Shown here: in pieces, positions 1 to 10,402 of the stretch
Layout of the letters: every line of letters begins with the position of its first letter
Position numbering within the stretch: the first letter of the stretch is position 1
Assembly (NCBI GenBank): GCA_026389845.1
Contig: JAPLHB010000092.1
Span: 1 to 50,557, forward strand
Source: Chloroflexota bacterium
GTDB taxonomy: Bacteria; Chloroflexota; Anaerolineae; CG2-30-64-16
Direction: 5' to 3'
DNA length: 50,557 bases
Translations under genes and position numbers: made by a program
Notes under the pieces: generated by a model
Told to the model about the DNA's origin: nothing
Database searches by the model: none
What the model saw: only the letters and a program-made list of their open reading frames with translations

Positions 1-2
1 AA

Positions 3-1904
3 GTTGCGATGCGAACGCCAGACCTGACAGGTCTCCGAGACCTGTCAGGTCTTCCCTTCGTGCCCCAGCTCCACCCCCACAGCGCGGACAACGTCGCCTA
101 CAGCTATCGGATTCGCAAGGGCGACATCGCCGTGGGCTTCCGCGAGGCCGATGTGATCATCGAGGGCGTCTACCGGACCCCCATGCAGGAGCACGCCTAT
201 CTCCAGCCCGAAGCCGGCGTCGCCTACCTGGACGAAGAAGGTCGGGTGACGGTCGAGGTGGCGGGGCAGTGGACGCACGTTGACCAGGAGCAGATCGCCC
301 ATGCGCTCGCCATCCCCGCGGAGCAGGTGCGGGTGATCTACCCGGCCATCGGCGGCGCCTTCGGCGGCCGTGAGGACATGTCAGTGCAGATCACCCTGGC
401 GCTGGCGGTCTGGCGGTTGGCGCAGCGCGGCATCCGGCGGCCGGTCAAGACGCTCTGGACGCGTGAAGAGTCCATCGTCGGCCACGGCAAGCGTCATGCG
501 ATGAAGCTCTACACCAAATGGGGCGCGACGCGAGATGGCAAGCTGACCGCGGTCGAGGTCAAGGTCATCGCCGACGGCGGCGCGTACATGTACACGAGCA
601 ACAAGGTGCTGGGCAACACCACGCTCACCTGCACCGGCCCCTACAACATCCCGCACGTCGCGGTGGACACGGTCGCGGTCTACACCAACAATCTGCCGGG
701 CGCGGCGTTCCGCGGTTTCGGCGGGCCACAGGGCCATTTTGCGGCCGAAAGCCAGATGGACAAGCTGGCCGAAGCGCTGGGCATGGATCCGGTGGAGATC
801 CGGCTGAAGAACATCCTCACCGACCAGAGCTTGCTCACCGTCGGCACCCCCATCCCCGGCGGCGTCGGCCTGACCCAAACGATCACGGCCGCGGCCAAAG
901 CGGCGGGCTGGACGCAGGATGAGGCGGGGCACTGGCAGCGACCGGCAAATGACGAATCAGCGAATCAGCAAATCAGCGAATCACGCAGCACGCAGCACGC
1001 AGTACGCAACACGCAGCACGCAATACGCCGCGGCATCGGCTTCGCAGCCGGCTTCAAGAACGTCGGCTTCTCCTTCGGCTACCAGGAGAATAGCTACGCG
1101 CGGGTCGAGCTGCGCGGCGCGGCGGAAATCCACGAGGCCGTGGTCTATTTCGCCGGCGCGGACTGCGGACAGGGCAACCACACGATCATCGCGCAGGTGG
1201 CCGCCGAAGTGGCGGGTGTGCCGTTCGAGCGGGTGCGCGTGATCGCGTCGGACACGGCGCAGATGGGTAACTCCGGCAGCGCGTCGGCCTCGCGGCTGAC
1301 GTACATGAGCGGCAACGCGGTGGCTGGCGCAGCCGAGCGGGCGCTGGTTGCGTGGCAGAACGAGGAGCGTCCGGCCGTCGGCGAGTTCGTCTACCTGGCG
1401 CCCAAGACCACGCCACTCGATCACGATACCGGCCAGGGCAAGCCCAACTTCGCCTACGGCTACGTGGCCCAGGCCGCGTTCGTGGCCGTGGACACCGAGA
1501 CCGGCCAGGTGCGCGTCGAGCGGTTCATCAGCGCCGACGACGTGGGCCAGGCCATCAACCCCCAGCAGGTGATCGGCCAGATTGAAGGTGGTGCGGTGCA
1601 GGCGTTAGGCTACGCGCTCCAGGAGAACTTCAAGACCGCTCAGGGCCGCGTGCTCACCGACAAATTCAGCACCTACCTGATCCCGACCGTGCTCGACGTG
1701 CCGGAGCAGATGGACGCGTTGATCGTCGAAGTGCCCGACCCCAACGGCCCCTTCGGCGCGCGTGGCATGGGCGAGATGCCCTACCTGCCGGCCGCGGCCG
1801 CAGTGGCCGCCGCGGTCTACGATGCAACAGGTGTACGGTTCGACGAGTTCCCGCTGACGGCGGAGCGGGTGTGGCGAGGGCTGAAGGGGAAGTCGGGCAA
1901 GTAA
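3..1904 (+). CDS. Xanthine dehydrogenase/aldehyde oxidase-family molybdopterin subunit, 5' end outside window
   Basis: Large catalytic subunit of a molybdenum hydroxylase that would oxidise purines or aldehydes, with electrons passing to FeS and FAD subunits not seen here. The frame is open through the left edge, so the N-terminus is missing; 633 codons are visible against about 750-800 usual. Counting from the first in-frame Met (base 9), GGAFGGRED is at 115-123, a GAAFRGFGGPQ motif near 230, and GARGMGE near the C-terminus places the likely catalytic Glu at about 589. Two stretches look foreign: a 33-bp palindrome encoding DLTGLRDLSGL at the very start, and residues about 313-341, a run of repeated words. 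The frame survives both. Substrate cannot be told from sequence. Confidence 0.9.
   Translation, partial: VAMRTPDLTGLRDLSGLPFVPQLHPHSADNVAYSYRIRKGDIAVGFREADVIIEGVYRTPMQEHAYLQPEAGVAYLDEEGRVTVEVAGQWTHVDQEQIAHALAIPAEQVRVIYPAIGGAFGGREDMSVQITLALAVWRLAQRGIRRPVKTLWTREESIVGHGKRHAMKLYTKWGATRDGKLTAVEVKVIADGGAYMYTSNKVLGNTTLTCTGPYNIPHVAVDTVAVYTNNLPGAAFRGFGGPQGHFAAESQMDKLAEALGMDPVEIRLKNILTDQSLLTVGTPIPGGVGLTQTITAAAKAAGWTQDEAGHWQRPANDESANQQISESRSTQHAVRNTQHAIRRGIGFAAGFKNVGFSFGYQENSYARVELRGAAEIHEAVVYFAGADCGQGNHTIIAQVAAEVAGVPFERVRVIASDTAQMGNSGSASASRLTYMSGNAVAGAAERALVAWQNEERPAVGEFVYLAPKTTPLDHDTGQGKPNFAYGYVAQAAFVAVDTETGQVRVERFISADDVGQAINPQQVIGQIEGGAVQALGYALQENFKTAQGRVLTDKFSTYLIPTVLDVPEQMDALIVEVPDPNGPFGARGMGEMPYLPAAAAVAAAVYDATGVRFDEFPLTAERVWRGLKGKSGK
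20..52. repeat. 33-bp in-frame palindrome, copy 1 (in XDH)
   Basis: Arms AGACCTGACAGGTCT and AGACCTGTCAGGTCT with spacer ccg. It adds 11 codons to the host gene, beginning at a third codon position. Same design as the copies at 12261, 19570 and 21960. Confidence 0.9.
947..1029. repeat. Word array inside XDH coding sequence
   Basis: Tandem short words of two types, gaatcagc and then cgcagcacgcag/cgcaatacg, run in frame through the gene. The encoded residues (about 313-341, rich in Q, S, T and H) interrupt an otherwise normal domain. The same words appear at 16099, 32420, 43657 and 46446. Confidence 0.85.
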
Positions 1905-1940
1905 CCAAAAGGAAGGTATGAAAACAAAAAGGAGTGACTC

Positions 1941-2516
1941 ATGCTGAAAGACATCGTGATCAAAACCCGGAGCTATCGCCGCTTCTATCAGGACACGGCG
2001 GTGGGCCTGGAGACGCTGCGCGAGCTGGTGGACCTGGGCCGACTGGCCTCGTCGGGGCGCAACATGCAGCCGCTCAAGTACGCGCTGTGCGCCGATCCGG
2101 CGACCAACGCGGCCATCTTCCCCACGCTCGCCTGGGCAGGCTACCTGAAGGACTGGCCCGGCCCGGTCGAGGGCGAGCGGCCCACAGCCTACATCGTCGT
2201 TCTGGGTGACACAACTCTCAGTCAATCGTTCGGCGTGGATGAAGGGCTCGCGATCCAGAATATCATGCTGGGCGCGACTGAGCAGGGTCTGGGCGGCTGC
2301 ATCATCGGCTCGGTGCAACGGGAGACGGTGCGCCAAATCCTGGGCATCCCCGCGCAGTACGAAATCCTCCATGTGCTGGCCCTGGGCAAGCCCAAGGAGA
2401 TCGTGGTGCTCGATCCGATCGGGCCAGACGGGGACATCAAGTACTGGCGGGATAGCGCGCAGGTACACCACGTACCCAAGCGGGCGTTGAAAGACATAAT
2501 CGTGGCCGAGAGATAA
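1941..2516 (+). CDS. Nitroreductase-family flavoprotein
   Basis: A 191-residue FMN-dependent nitroreductase-fold protein that probably uses NAD(P)H to reduce an unidentified substrate. The family pattern is visible: the N-terminal RSYRRFYQD segment, the SSGRNMQPLKYAL phosphate/flavin-contact region at about 37-50, and the GLGGCIIGSVQRE segment near 115-128, followed by an LALGKPKE strand. Length is typical. The ATG is preceded by AAGGAG at good spacing. It follows the hydroxylase gene by 36 bp and may be cotranscribed with it. Physiological substrate unknown. Confidence 0.88.
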   Translation: MLKDIVIKTRSYRRFYQDTAVGLETLRELVDLGRLASSGRNMQPLKYALCADPATNAAIFPTLAWAGYLKDWPGPVEGERPTAYIVVLGDTTLSQSFGVDEGLAIQNIMLGATEQGLGGCIIGSVQRETVRQILGIPAQYEILHVLALGKPKEIVVLDPIGPDGDIKYWRDSAQVHHVPKRALKDIIVAER

Positions 2517-2536
2517 CAGGGTGTGTCATTAGACTC

Positions 2537-2712
2537 TATCGGGAATAAGAGCGAGTGTCACCCTGAGCGGGCCTACCCCGTGTAGTGCGTTGCGGCGAGA
2601 ATCCAGCGAAGGGTCTCGTACCGTATGGCGGAGATTCTTCGCTGGTTTCACGCCGTAGCGAGAGGCTCAAGGGCGACCCGCTCAGAATGACGGCTATTCC
2701 CGATAATCTCTG
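2537..2712. repeat. Family B palindromic element, copy 1
   Basis: Imperfect palindrome with outer arms ATCGGGAATA / TATTCCCGAT, inner arms GTCACCCTGAGCGGG / ACCCGCTCAGAATGAC, and nested AGCGAAG / CTTCGCT segments. It fills the gap between the nitroreductase and methyltransferase genes and ends just before the methyltransferase ribosome-binding site. Related copies are at 38935 and 42950. Confidence 0.8.
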
Positions 2713-2724
2713 TTGGAGGATACC

Positions 2725-3525
2725 ATGGACGATCGCGCAGGCGGTTACGCGGAGTACGGCTTCACCGCGGAGTTCTACGACCACATTGTGCCCTACCGCG
2801 ACCGGGAGGATGTAGCGTTCTGGGTCGAGATGGCCCGGGCGTCCGGTGGGCCGGTGCTGGAGGTCGGCTGCGGCACCGGGCGGGTGCTGATCCCCACTGC
2901 GCAGGCCGGCGTCGAGATTACGGGGCTGGACCTTTCGCCGTCCATGCTGGCGGTCTTGCGGGCGCGCCTGGCAGAGGAGCCGGCCGAGGTGCAGGGCCGC
3001 ATCCAGATTGTCGAAGGGGACATGCGCAGTTTCGACCTGGGCCGGCAGTTCGCCCTGGCGACGATCCCGTTCCGCCCCTTCCAACACCTGACGACCGTTG
3101 ATGACCAGATGGCCTGCCTGACCACGATTCGCCACCATCTCGTTCCCGGCGGCCGGCTGATCCTGGATCTCTTCAACCCGTCTCTCCCCTACCTTGCCGA
3201 TCCCGCGCGGCTGGATGAGTTCGGCGATGAGCCGGAGTTCACCATGCCCGACGGTCGCCGGGTGCTGCGTCGCGCCCGCACGGCCGGCCGAGACTACTTC
3301 AACCAGATCCAACACGCGGAGCTGATCTACTATGTCACCCACCCGGATGGCCGGCAGGAGCGGCTGGTCCACGCGTTCCCCATGCGCTACCTCTTCCGCT
3401 TCGAGGCCGAGCACCTGTTGGTCCGCTGCGGGTACGAAATGGAGGCGCTCTACGCCGACTACGCCAAGCGTCCGTATGGGTCGCAGTATCCGGGCGAGTT
3501 GATTTTCGTGGCGCGCAAAGCATGA
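2725..3525 (+). CDS. Class I SAM-dependent methyltransferase
   Basis: A 266-residue soluble methyltransferase of unknown substrate. Motif I is [11 protein letters not shown] at about residues 44-54, followed by the acidic GLDLSPSML segment that binds the SAM ribose, and a post-motif [12 protein letters not shown] strand. ATG 2725 was chosen because GGAGGA lies 5-10 bases upstream; an in-frame TTG at 2713 precedes that site and is unlikely. The stop codon overlaps the gatB start by 4 bases (ATGA), so the two are probably translationally coupled. The C-terminal half resembles small-molecule methyltransferases; nothing in the context names the substrate. Confidence 0.85.
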   Translation: MDDRAGGYAEYGFTAEFYDHIVPYRDREDVAFWVEMARASGGPVLEVGCGTGRVLIPTAQAGVEITGLDLSPSMLAVLRARLAEEPAEVQGRIQIVEGDMRSFDLGRQFALATIPFRPFQHLTTVDDQMACLTTIRHHLVPGGRLILDLFNPSLPYLADPARLDEFGDEPEFTMPDGRRVLRRARTAGRDYFNQIQHAELIYYVTHPDGRQERLVHAFPMRYLFRFEAEHLLVRCGYEMEALYADYAKRPYGSQYPGELIFVARKA

Positions 3526-5012
3526 CCCACTACGAAACCATCATCGGCCTGGAAGTCCACGCCCAACTGCTGACCACATCCAAGATGTTCTGCAGTTGCA
3601 GTGCGGATTACGCGTCCGCGGCGCCGAACACGCACGTCTGCCCGGTGTGCATGGCGCTGCCGGGGGTGCTGCCGGTCATCAACCGCGTGGCGGCCGAAAA
3701 GACTGTCTTGGCCGGGCTGGCGCTCCATTGCACCATCGCTGAGGCATCGGTTTTCGCCCGCAAGAACTACCACTACGCCGATCTGCCCAAGGGCTACCAG
3801 ATCAGCCAGTATGAGCTGCCGCTCTGTCGCGATGGCTGGCTGGAGATCGAGGTTGAGGCTAAGGCTGAGGTTGAGGCTAAGGTTAAGCGGATCGGCGTCA
3901 CGCGCGCACACCTGGAAGAGGACACTGGCAAGCTCACGCATGTCGTGGCGGGCGCAGCCGACGCCCGCCTGAGCGAAGGCCGCGGCGGACAAACGTTGGT
4001 GGACCTCAACCGGGCCGGCGTGCCGCTGCTGGAAATCGTCACCGAGCCGGATTTGCGCTCGGCCGACGAAGCCTACGCCTACCTGGTCAAGCTCCAACAC
4101 ATCCTGCGCTACCTGGGGGTCAGCACGGCCGACATGGAGCGGGGCGCGATGCGCTGCGAGGCCAACGTCAGCGTGCGGCCGATCGGCCAGGCGGCCTTCG
4201 GCGTCAAGGTCGAGGTCAAAAACCTCAACTCGTTCCGCTCGGTGGTGCAGGCACTGGACTACGAAGTGGCCCGGCAGATCGCGCTGTTGGAGCGGGGCGA
4301 GCAGGTCATCCAGGTGACGATGGGCTGGGACGAGGAGCGCGGCCGGACGGTTGTCCAGCGCGTCAAGGAATCGTCGGACGACTACCGTTACTTCCCCGAG
4401 CCGGATTTGCCCCCGCTGGCGATCGAGCGCGCCTGGGTAGAGGATCTCCGTGCCCGCCTGCCGGAACTGCCCGATGCGAAGATCGCACGCTTCGTGAAGG
4501 AGGGCCTGGATCAGAAGGACGCGGCGGTGCTCGCGGCAGACCGCGCGGTGGCGGACTACTTCGATGCCACAGTCAAGGCTGCCAGGGGTCAGGATCCCAA
4601 GACCGTCGCCAACTGGATCACCGGCGAGCTGTTCCGCCTGATGAACGCAGCCGGCGTCGGCATCGAGACGGTCAAGATCACGCCGGCGGCCTTCGCCGAG
4701 CTGCTCAGCCTGGTCGCGGCCAACCAGATCAACCTGAACAGCGCCAAGAAGGTGCTGGATGCCATGTTCGTCAGCGGCCGGCGGCCTGATGAGATCGTGC
4801 AAGAGCTAGGATTGACCCAGGTCAGCGATAGCGACGCGCTGACCGGGATTGTGAGCCAAGTCGTGGCAAAGTATCCCGACGAAATCGCCAAATACCGCAG
4901 CGGCAAGGAGTCGGTCTTCAACTGGCTGCTGGGCCAGGTGATGCGCGAGACGCGCGGCAAGGGGAATCCGGCCGTGGTGAAGGAACTATTGGCGCAGGCG
5001 TTGCGAGAATGA
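3522..5012 (+). CDS. gatB: Asp-tRNA(Asn)/Glu-tRNA(Gln) amidotransferase subunit B
   Basis: GatB, the tRNA-binding kinase subunit of GatCAB, which converts mischarged Glu-tRNA(Gln) and Asp-tRNA(Asn) by transamidation. The start [13 protein letters not shown], the cysteine cluster CSCS...CPVC at about 26-45, and the [18 protein letters not shown] signature near 78-95 are typical; the C-terminal YqeY/helical tail is complete at 496 residues. Residues about 110-122 are an in-frame run of gaggttgaggct-type words giving alternating Glu, Val, Lys and Ala, not a normal part of the family. GatA and GatC are not in the window. The stop codon lies inside the following palindromic array. Confidence 0.95.
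   Translation: MTHYETIIGLEVHAQLLTTSKMFCSCSADYASAAPNTHVCPVCMALPGVLPVINRVAAEKTVLAGLALHCTIAEASVFARKNYHYADLPKGYQISQYELPLCRDGWLEIEVEAKAEVEAKVKRIGVTRAHLEEDTGKLTHVVAGAADARLSEGRGGQTLVDLNRAGVPLLEIVTEPDLRSADEAYAYLVKLQHILRYLGVSTADMERGAMRCEANVSVRPIGQAAFGVKVEVKNLNSFRSVVQALDYEVARQIALLERGEQVIQVTMGWDEERGRTVVQRVKESSDDYRYFPEPDLPPLAIERAWVEDLRARLPELPDAKIARFVKEGLDQKDAAVLAADRAVADYFDATVKAARGQDPKTVANWITGELFRLMNAAGVGIETVKITPAAFAELLSLVAANQINLNSAKKVLDAMFVSGRRPDEIVQELGLTQVSDSDALTGIVSQVVAKYPDEIAKYRSGKESVFNWLLGQVMRETRGKGNPAVVKELLAQALRE
3849..3888. repeat. gaggttgaggct word array inside gatB
   Basis: Four to five repeats of a six-base word (gaggtt, gaggct, aaggct, aaggtt) continue in the reading frame. The same word type recurs in rarA at about 31925. 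Confidence 0.8.
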
Positions 5013-5069
5013 CGAACGACGAATGACGAACGACGAAGGCTTCCGTCCTCCGTCCTCCGTCGTTCGTCA
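5008..5069. repeat. Inverted word array between gatB and hom
   Basis: Left arm of repeated acgaacgacga words, right arm complementary; the outer 12 bases TGACGAACGACG and CGTCGTTCGTCA pair perfectly. The gatB TGA is the first triplet of the array. Same word as the array at 47596. Confidence 0.85.
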
Positions 5070-5081
5070 CCGGAGCAGACC

Positions 5082-6161
5082 ATGAAACGTATCCCCCTCA
5101 TCATCTTCGGCGCCGGCAAGGTGGGTCGAGCGCTGATCCGTCAATTGCTGGAAGCGACTCCACTACACGCAAGTCGAGATGAGCTTGCATTTCGGATAGT
5201 CGCGTGGTGCGACCGGACGGGCGCGGTCGTTGACGAGAAGGGCCTGGGGGCGGAGGCGCTGCGGGCCATCGGAGATGCGAAGGCGGCCGGTGCGGCGCTG
5301 GCCGAGACGCCATTAGGCTATCGCCAGGACGATCTGGCCGCGATCGTGGATGTGGCCGGGAAAGACGGCTGCATCGTCGCGGACGTCACCGCCACGGACG
5401 CTACCGTGCCCGCGCTGGAGCTGGCGCTGCGCCGCGGTTATCGCGCGGCCACGGCCAACAAGGTGCCGCTGACCGGTCCCCAGGCCGTCTTCGACCGGCT
5501 GGTGGGCAGCCGGCGCTTCCGCTACGAGAGCACCGTCGGCTCGGCCGTGCCGGTGATCGAGACGCTCCGCGGCCTGCTGCGTGCGGCCGATCGGGTAGAT
5601 GCGATCCGCGGGGCGTTGAGCGGCACGCTCGGCTTCATCTGCACCGGGTTACAGGCCGGGCAGCCGTTTTCCGCGCTGGTGACGGAGGCCATGCGCCGCG
5701 GCTACACCGAGCCGGACCCGCGCACTGACCTCGGTGGTATGGACGTGGCGCGCAAGGCGCTGATCCTGGCCCGCACCCTGGGGTGGCGATTGGAGATTGG
5801 CGATGTTGCGGTCAATTCGCTCATTCCCACAGAACTGGCCGCGCTCCCCCCGGCCGATTTTCTGGCTCGCCTGCCGGAGTTGGATGCGGCGTTTGCCGCG
5901 CAGGTAACTGCGGCCGTAGGAGAAGGGAAGGTGCTGCGCTACGTGGCGGAGCTGCGAGACGGTCGCGCGGCCGTCGGCATGCAGGCTGTATCCATTGAAA
6001 CTGCACTGGGCCGGCTGCGAGGGAATGACAACCTGGTGGCCTATCACACCCGCACCTACCCCGACGAGCCGCTGGTGCTGCAAGGTCGCGGCGCGGGGGT
6101 AGATGCCGCCGCGGCCGGGGTACACGCAGATATGGTGGCGCTGGCTGGTTGCGGATTGTAA
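5082..6161 (+). CDS. hom: Homoserine dehydrogenase (copy 1)
   Basis: NAD(P)-dependent reduction of aspartate semialdehyde to homoserine, the branch step to threonine and methionine. The Rossmann motif IIFGAGKVGRAL is at residues 7-18, the ATANKVPLTG segment near 125-134, and the substrate/catalytic region EPDPRTDLGGMDVARK near 208-223 keeps the Asp and Lys. At 359 residues it lacks the ACT domain seen in longer forms. The start has GGAG 7-10 bases upstream. It sits directly upstream of asd, whose product makes its substrate. A second, diverged copy is at 18725. Confidence 0.92.
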   Translation: MKRIPLIIFGAGKVGRALIRQLLEATPLHASRDELAFRIVAWCDRTGAVVDEKGLGAEALRAIGDAKAAGAALAETPLGYRQDDLAAIVDVAGKDGCIVADVTATDATVPALELALRRGYRAATANKVPLTGPQAVFDRLVGSRRFRYESTVGSAVPVIETLRGLLRAADRVDAIRGALSGTLGFICTGLQAGQPFSALVTEAMRRGYTEPDPRTDLGGMDVARKALILARTLGWRLEIGDVAVNSLIPTELAALPPADFLARLPELDAAFAAQVTAAVGEGKVLRYVAELRDGRAAVGMQAVSIETALGRLRGNDNLVAYHTRTYPDEPLVLQGRGAGVDAAAAGVHADMVALAGCGL

Positions 6162-6184
6162 AGCATATCGGGAGTGGCATAACC

Positions 6185-7259
<1,075 letters not shown>

Positions 7260-7270
<11 letters not shown>

Positions 7271-7340
7271 TGCGTGCTGCGTGTTCCGTCTGTGCGGCGG
7301 GAATGGCGCGACGTGGGTCACGCACCACGAACCACGCTAC
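7260..7340. repeat. Imperfect inverted word array after asd
   Basis: Left part repeats tgctgcgtgatgcg, right part is partly complementary (cacgcaccacgaaccacgc). The asd TGA is inside it. Same word class as the arrays at 8509 and 14792. Confidence 0.65.
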
Positions 7341-7350
7341 ATAATAGGAA

Positions 7351-8505
7351 ATGAGCAACAGAATGCCTAACAGAGCCTCTCTTTTCGATCTCGTCGGTGA
7401 CCTGGTCATCTTTCGCGATCTCGATCCGGTTGACCCGCGATTGCCACGCTTTGCGGAGGCGGCGCGCGCCATCGGATTGACCGACGCGGCGCGGCCCCGC
7501 AAGCACGAGCCGGCGTATGCGCAGATGATGGCCTGGTATCTGCGCCGCGCTCGTGCGCTCGACCAATCTGATCTCGAACTGGCCGAAATCGTCTATCTGG
7601 GTGACACGGCCATGAGCGATGGCAACGCTTTCCGTAACCTGCGCGTGGCCGGCGGCTGGCGCGGCTGGGCCTTCATCGGCGCGGAAAAAGATGAGGAAAT
7701 GGCCGTTACTGAGAAGGGCGGCGTATACGTTGCCAATCGCTGGGCTGCGCTGGCTGAGTTCGCCTCGTGGCTGCTGAACCAGGGCGCGGTGCTGGACGGT
7801 CGCACCGCGGTGATCCTCGATGTGGACAAGACCGCGCTCGGCGCGCGCGGCCGCAACGACGGCGCGATTGATCGGGCGCGCATCACAGCCATCGAAACAA
7901 CCGCGGCCGAGACCCTGGGCCAGGCGTTCGACCTGACCGCGTTCCGCCGCGCCTATGCCGCAATCAACCAGCCCAAGTATCATCCCTTCACCGCCGACAA
8001 CCAGGACTACGTGGCCTACGTCTGCCTGATGGTCAGCGCCGGTTTCACGACGATCGAGGCTCTGCTGGCCGACGTGGCGGCGAGGAAACTGACAGGATTC
8101 GGGGAGTTCATCGCCCAAGTAGATGCCGGGCAGGATCGCCTGCCGTCCAACGCACTGCGCGCCTTACACGCCGACATCTATACCCGTGTGCAGGCCGGTG
8201 ACGCGACGCCGTTCAAGGCGTTTCGCCGTCGCGAATATCGGGAAACCGTCGGCCGCATGGGCTGTCTGCCCGACGCTGCCCCGCTGGCCCAACGGCTGGT
8301 GGAGGAGATCTGCCTGACGCGCGAGGTGCTGGAGTTCGCGCTCTGGCTGCGACGCCGCGGCTGCCTGCTCCTGGCCCTCTCTGACAAGCCCGACGAAGCC
8401 ACCCTGCCCACGCCGGAATTGGCCGCCCAGAGCTTTCTGCCGCTGCATCGGGCGGTCACGCACGTGGTGGGGCAGAGCATCGCGGAACTGTTGCCGGAAG
8501 GGTGA
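7351..8505 (+). CDS. HAD-superfamily-like protein, two HAD-like segments
   Basis: A 384-residue protein probably of the haloacid dehalogenase phosphohydrolase superfamily. A clear motif I, VILDVDKTALG, is at about 151-161 with nucleophile and acid/base Asp two residues apart; a motif II-like LLLALSDKPDE is near 347-357. The N-terminal third contains LGDTAMSDGNAF near 90-101, which resembles the C-terminal acidic motif of another HAD unit, so the protein may be a permuted or double HAD. I do not recognise a named family. ATG 7351 is very close to AGGA; ATG 7363 is an alternative start with 14-base spacing. Word arrays flank it on both sides. Confidence 0.65.
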   Translation: MSNRMPNRASLFDLVGDLVIFRDLDPVDPRLPRFAEAARAIGLTDAARPRKHEPAYAQMMAWYLRRARALDQSDLELAEIVYLGDTAMSDGNAFRNLRVAGGWRGWAFIGAEKDEEMAVTEKGGVYVANRWAALAEFASWLLNQGAVLDGRTAVILDVDKTALGARGRNDGAIDRARITAIETTAAETLGQAFDLTAFRRAYAAINQPKYHPFTADNQDYVAYVCLMVSAGFTTIEALLADVAARKLTGFGEFIAQVDAGQDRLPSNALRALHADIYTRVQAGDATPFKAFRRREYRETVGRMGCLPDAAPLAQRLVEEICLTREVLEFALWLRRRGCLLLALSDKPDEATLPTPELAAQSFLPLHRAVTHVVGQSIAELLPEG

Positions 8506-8508
8506 TCG

Positions 8509-8583
8509 TGACACGTGATGCGTGCTGCGTGATTGTGCGGCCGCGATCAGCGCCGTTCACGTAGCACGTATCACGCAGCACGT
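8509..8583. repeat. Inverted word array between HAD-like gene and ybaK-like gene
   Basis: Left arm acacgtgatgcgtgctgcg and right arm cacgtatcacgcagcacgt are complementary at word level, with a GC-rich spacer. Same class as 7260 and 14792. Confidence 0.85.
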
Positions 8584-8601
8584 CTTTCCCAAAGCGCCAC
8601 T

Positions 8602-9108
8602 ATGATCCCAACTCTTTTCACCCCCTCCGACCCTTCGACAAACTCAGGGCAGGCTCTCGCCCGCTTCACCGCCGACCACGGCATCGCCGCCGAGCTAGTC
8701 GTCCCGCCGGTGGAAACTCCGACCGTGGTCGCGGCGGCCGCGGCGTTGGGGATCGAGCCGGGCCAGGTCATCAAGTCGCTGCTGTTCCTGGTGCGCGACG
8801 AACCGGTGCTGGTGATCGCCAGCGGCGCGGCCCCGGTAGACCGCAGCATTCTGGCCGGTCGTTTCGGCGTGGGCAAGAAGCAGATCAAGCTGGCCGATGC
8901 CGAAACTGTCGCACGACTGACCGGCTACCCGGTCGGCGGCGTGCCGCCCTTCGGTCATCCTGCGCCGATTCTGACCCTGCTCGATCGGGCAGTGCTGGCG
9001 TGGGATGTGATCTACGGCGGGGGCGGGGACGAGCGGACGCTGCTGCGCATCGCGCCGGGGGAGTTGGCGCGGGTTACGGGGGCGGAGCTGATCACATTGG
9101 CCGGCTGA
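8602..9108 (+). CDS. YbaK/EbsC-family aminoacyl-tRNA deacylase-like protein
   Basis: A 168-residue protein of the YbaK/ProX editing-domain fold that hydrolyses mischarged aminoacyl-tRNA in trans. Visible family features are the AAALGIEPGQVIKSLLFLV strand with the conserved Lys, GKKQIKLADAETV, and the GGVPPFGH loop near 112-119. Residues about 10-18 are encoded by a stretch containing CCTTCGACAAACTCAGGGC, a common dispersed repeat, so the extreme N-terminus is probably not native. ATG 8602 gives the expected length; upstream in-frame starts would translate the word array. Confidence 0.85.
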   Translation: MIPTLFTPSDPSTNSGQALARFTADHGIAAELVVPPVETPTVVAAAAALGIEPGQVIKSLLFLVRDEPVLVIASGAAPVDRSILAGRFGVGKKQIKLADAETVARLTGYPVGGVPPFGHPAPILTLLDRAVLAWDVIYGGGGDERTLLRIAPGELARVTGAELITLAG

Positions 9109-9130
9109 CATCCCCACCAGCCTACCCCCA

Positions 9131-10309
9131 TCAAAACTGCCCCTGCATGGACTTTGCGTACCCCGCCAACTCCACGTACCCCGCTCCTGTTATCTCGCGC
9201 CCGCCAGCCGCGCCGGCCACCTTCACTGCGCCTTCCCAATAGGGCAACGACACGTCCATCTCCTGGTCGGCCAGCCAGGGCGTGATCGTCAGGCGCAGAC
9301 CGGCCGAGGGGACGGAGAGGAGCCAGCCGGCCGGGTAGTCGCCGCCGGTGCGCGGGCTGCGCCAGCGACCGGTGACCTGGAGTGCGATATCTTCCGTGGT
9401 TAGCTGCCGCGTCGTCCCGTCCGGGGCGATCAGCGTGCCGCTGGAGAAGGGGTCAATGCCCCCATCGCCGCGGCGCATCAGGTAGACCATCAACTCGGAG
9501 CCGTCGCTCAGTTGCAGGCTGAACCAGTCCCAGCCGATCTGCTCCGGGCCGAGCGCGCTGGTGCTGATCTCGCGATCCATCCAACTGAGGCCGCTCACGC
9601 GGTACGTCTTGCCGCGCACAGTGACGGCGCCCTCGCTGGCGATGCGCGTCTGGCTGAAATAGAGCGAGGCGTTGCCCGGCTTCGGCCCCTTGCGGCTGTA
9701 GCCACGGTCGCCCTGGAGGATAATCCCTTTGAGGTCACGCAGGGTCAGGTCGAGCGAGACGTCACCGGATGAGGCAAGGAGTCGCGACGCTTGAGGGAAC
9801 TCGGAGGAACTTGGAGGAACTTGGGCCACCGACCAATCCTCCAGCCAGACGCGGAACGGATCGGCCTGCGCGCCTGCGAGGCCAGCCGCGCCGCGGGCGA
9901 AGCGCTCGAATGAGTGGTGCGTCCCGCCCGCGACGTCGGTGATGGCGAAATGAGCCATGTAGACCTGATTCGCAGCCCACGCCGAGGCGCGCTCGCTGCG
10001 TTGAGCCGGCGAGGTCAGCGCGCGGCGGAAGAAGGTGAGCTGGTAGCCGAAATGCTCGCCCGTCTCCGCGGTCAGATTGCCGGTGTAGTACCACCACTCC
10101 GTCTGAAAGTCCTCGTGCGGCCCCTGGTCGGCCGGAAAGACGAGCGGCCGCGGTCTCTCGACGCGGGCAAACCCCGTCGTGTCCTCCGCCGCGGCCTCAG
10201 CCACCAGGCTGGCAGCCACCGGCACGGGCGGCCTGGGCCAGAGGAGCCAGGCGAGGACGGCGATCGCCGCCAACAGTAGCATCGCGTAGAGATAGGTTCG
10301 CCGGGTCAT
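9131..10309 (-). CDS. AttH/CrtC-type lipocalin-like exported protein
   Basis: Secreted or membrane-anchored protein with the AttH (hydroxyneurosporene synthase/carotenoid 1,2-hydratase-like) double lipocalin fold. Residues about 4-22 form a hydrophobic signal or anchor segment after RRTYLY. The fold signature FPADQGPHEDFQTEWWYYTGNL lies near 58-79 and GYQLTFFRR follows; later GLSWMDREIS and GWDWFSLQLSDGSELMVY are typical. ATG 10309 has GGAGAG upstream. It follows the ATPase and permease on the same strand, the order known for attEFGH-like export systems. Carotenoid hydratase activity is unlikely, because no carotenoid genes are present. Confidence 0.85.
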   Translation of the reverse strand: MTRRTYLYAMLLLAAIAVLAWLLWPRPPVPVAASLVAEAAAEDTTGFARVERPRPLVFPADQGPHEDFQTEWWYYTGNLTAETGEHFGYQLTFFRRALTSPAQRSERASAWAANQVYMAHFAITDVAGGTHHSFERFARGAAGLAGAQADPFRVWLEDWSVAQVPPSSSEFPQASRLLASSGDVSLDLTLRDLKGIILQGDRGYSRKGPKPGNASLYFSQTRIASEGAVTVRGKTYRVSGLSWMDREISTSALGPEQIGWDWFSLQLSDGSELMVYLMRRGDGGIDPFSSGTLIAPDGTTRQLTTEDIALQVTGRWRSPRTGGDYPAGWLLSVPSAGLRLTITPWLADQEMDVSLPYWEGAVKVAGAAGGREITGAGYVELAGYAKSMQGQF

Positions 10310-10327
10310 TTGCACTCTCCGAAGCCT

Positions 10328-10402
10328 GACAAGGTGGCAAGGTGACAAGGTGATCGCGGTGGGATTGTCACCTTGTCACCCCATCACCGTGTCACCCTGT
10401 CA
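10328..10402. repeat. Inverted word array between permease and AttH-like gene
   Basis: Left arm tgacaaggtggcaaggtgacaa, right arm built of ttgtcaccttgtcacc words. The permease stop codon lies at its right end. The same words form the array at 21166. Confidence 0.85.

Noticed and set aside
3459..4802. Long minus-strand reading frame opposite gatB
   Set aside because: The plus-strand product is unmistakable GatB; the antisense frame is a by-product of GC-rich codons and has no recognisable domain.
9131..10309. Carotenoid 1,2-hydratase
   Set aside because: The fold is related, but the operon with an ABC exporter and the lack of carotenoid genes fit the AttH group better.
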